Shown here one piece after another: positions 5,079-5,385 of a stretch of 5,385 nt of DNA. The translations under genes were made by a program, and so were the position numbers. Location: NCBI GenBank assembly GCA_904419105.1, contig CAJFQR010000088.1, positions 1 through 5,385 of the forward strand, written 5' to 3'. The stretch comes from Candidatus Avimicrobium faecavium (GTDB lineage Bacteria; Bacillota; Clostridia; Oscillospirales; Ruminococcaceae). The notes beneath the pieces are model-generated. The model saw nothing but the letters and a program-made list of their open reading frames with translations. It did not search any database and was not told where the DNA came from. Positions within the stretch are counted from its first letter, which is position 1. Every line of letters begins with the position of its first letter.

Positions 5079-5385
5079 ATGCCAAAACTTCGCAAGATGC
5101 TCGGTGCCGCCGACTGGCCGTCGGTGACCCGTATGATGCGCCTCATCGAGACCCAGAACAAGCGCACCCTCGCCGGCTGGGCGGCGGACTTTGCCGGGCG
5201 GTATCTGCCGCTGACGGCGGCGGAGGCCCGGCCGGCCTTGACAGCGGCGCTGGACGGCTGCCGGCGGTTTGCCGGCGGGGCCCTCCCGGTGAAGGACCTC
5301 CGGCCGCTGGTGCGGGAGGCGGCAGCCGCGGCCCGGGCAAAGGCCTCCCCGGTGGAGGAGGCCGCTGCCAGGGCGGTCTCGGTGG
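5079..5385 (+). CDS. Imm-5-like putative immunity protein (5' part only)
   Basis: The frame is open from the ATG at 5079 to the right edge: 102 complete codons with no stop. The start has AGGAGG at 5065-5070. The N-terminus contains the landmark MMRLIETQNKRTLAGWAADF (residues 19-38), followed by RYLPL (41-45), an Arg/Pro-led helix (RPALTAALDG, 51-60), LPVKDLRPLVREAAAAARAK (69-88) and PVEEAAARAVS (91-101). From memory, this all-helical pattern (LMRLIETQSK..., RYLP, AAREA, AARA) matches the small (about 160 residues) Clostridial/Actinobacterial proteins annotated as 'putative immunity protein' or Imm-5-like. That family is named for its association with polymorphic toxin loci, but many members sit alone and their function is untested. 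No toxin gene is in the window, but the downstream side is not visible. It is transcribed divergently from the ABC-F gene. Alanine and arginine richness is in line with the high GC content. Confidence 0.8.
   Translation, partial: MPKLRKMLGAADWPSVTRMMRLIETQNKRTLAGWAADFAGRYLPLTAAEARPALTAALDGCRRFAGGALPVKDLRPLVREAAAAARAKASPVEEAAARAVSV

Noticed and set aside
5143..5340. 65-codon minus-strand frame at the right edge
   Set aside because: It is a Pro/Arg/Ser-rich antisense shadow of the Imm-5-like gene with no start signals.

Overview
The window is a GC-rich, densely packed chromosomal stretch. It most likely comes from a high-GC member of the Firmicutes/Clostridia (an Oscillospiraceae-like gut bacterium is my best guess). 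The grounds are strong AGGAGG-type ribosome binding sites, a YdiF-like ABC-F protein, an AI-2E family permease, an Imm-5-like protein, and a membrane protein whose soluble domain resembles, from memory, a conserved Firmicutes family. The taxonomic call is inference. I see no rRNA, tRNA, CRISPR array, insertion sequence or phage gene. No gene-free stretch exceeds 300 bases; the longest is the 189-base divergent intergenic region at 4890-5078.

Layout, right to left. Four genes lie on the minus strand: an ABC-F ATPase (2982-4889), an AI-2E family permease (1693-2883, GTG start), a short-chain dehydrogenase/reductase-like protein (993-1670), and a membrane-anchored protein of unknown function that runs off the left edge (1-939). 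The last three are tightly spaced (22 and 53 bases) and probably form one operon. Its promoter (TATAAT, 2932-2937) lies in the 98-base gap after the ABC-F stop. I see no convincing terminator after the ABC-F gene, so readthrough from it is also possible. At the right edge a plus-strand gene starts at 5079 and is cut off by the window. It encodes an Imm-5-like (putative immunity) protein and is transcribed divergently from the ABC-F gene.

How the genes work together. The ABC-F protein is expected to act on the ribosome. The three-gene operon links a multi-pass permease, an SDR fold and a membrane-anchored extracytoplasmic protein, with no obvious shared pathway. Two items stand out. The SDR protein keeps the nucleotide-binding half of its fold but has lost the catalytic Tyr and Lys (YxxxK reads as Ala-x-x-x-Arg), so it may be a non-enzymatic SDR. 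The divergent intergenic region carries two inverted repeats placed over the -35 element and the transcription start of the Imm-5-like gene, plus a half-site copy next to the ABC-F promoter, which looks like an operator arrangement. I found no clear evidence of a wholly new multi-gene system; the candidates are given below with modest scores.
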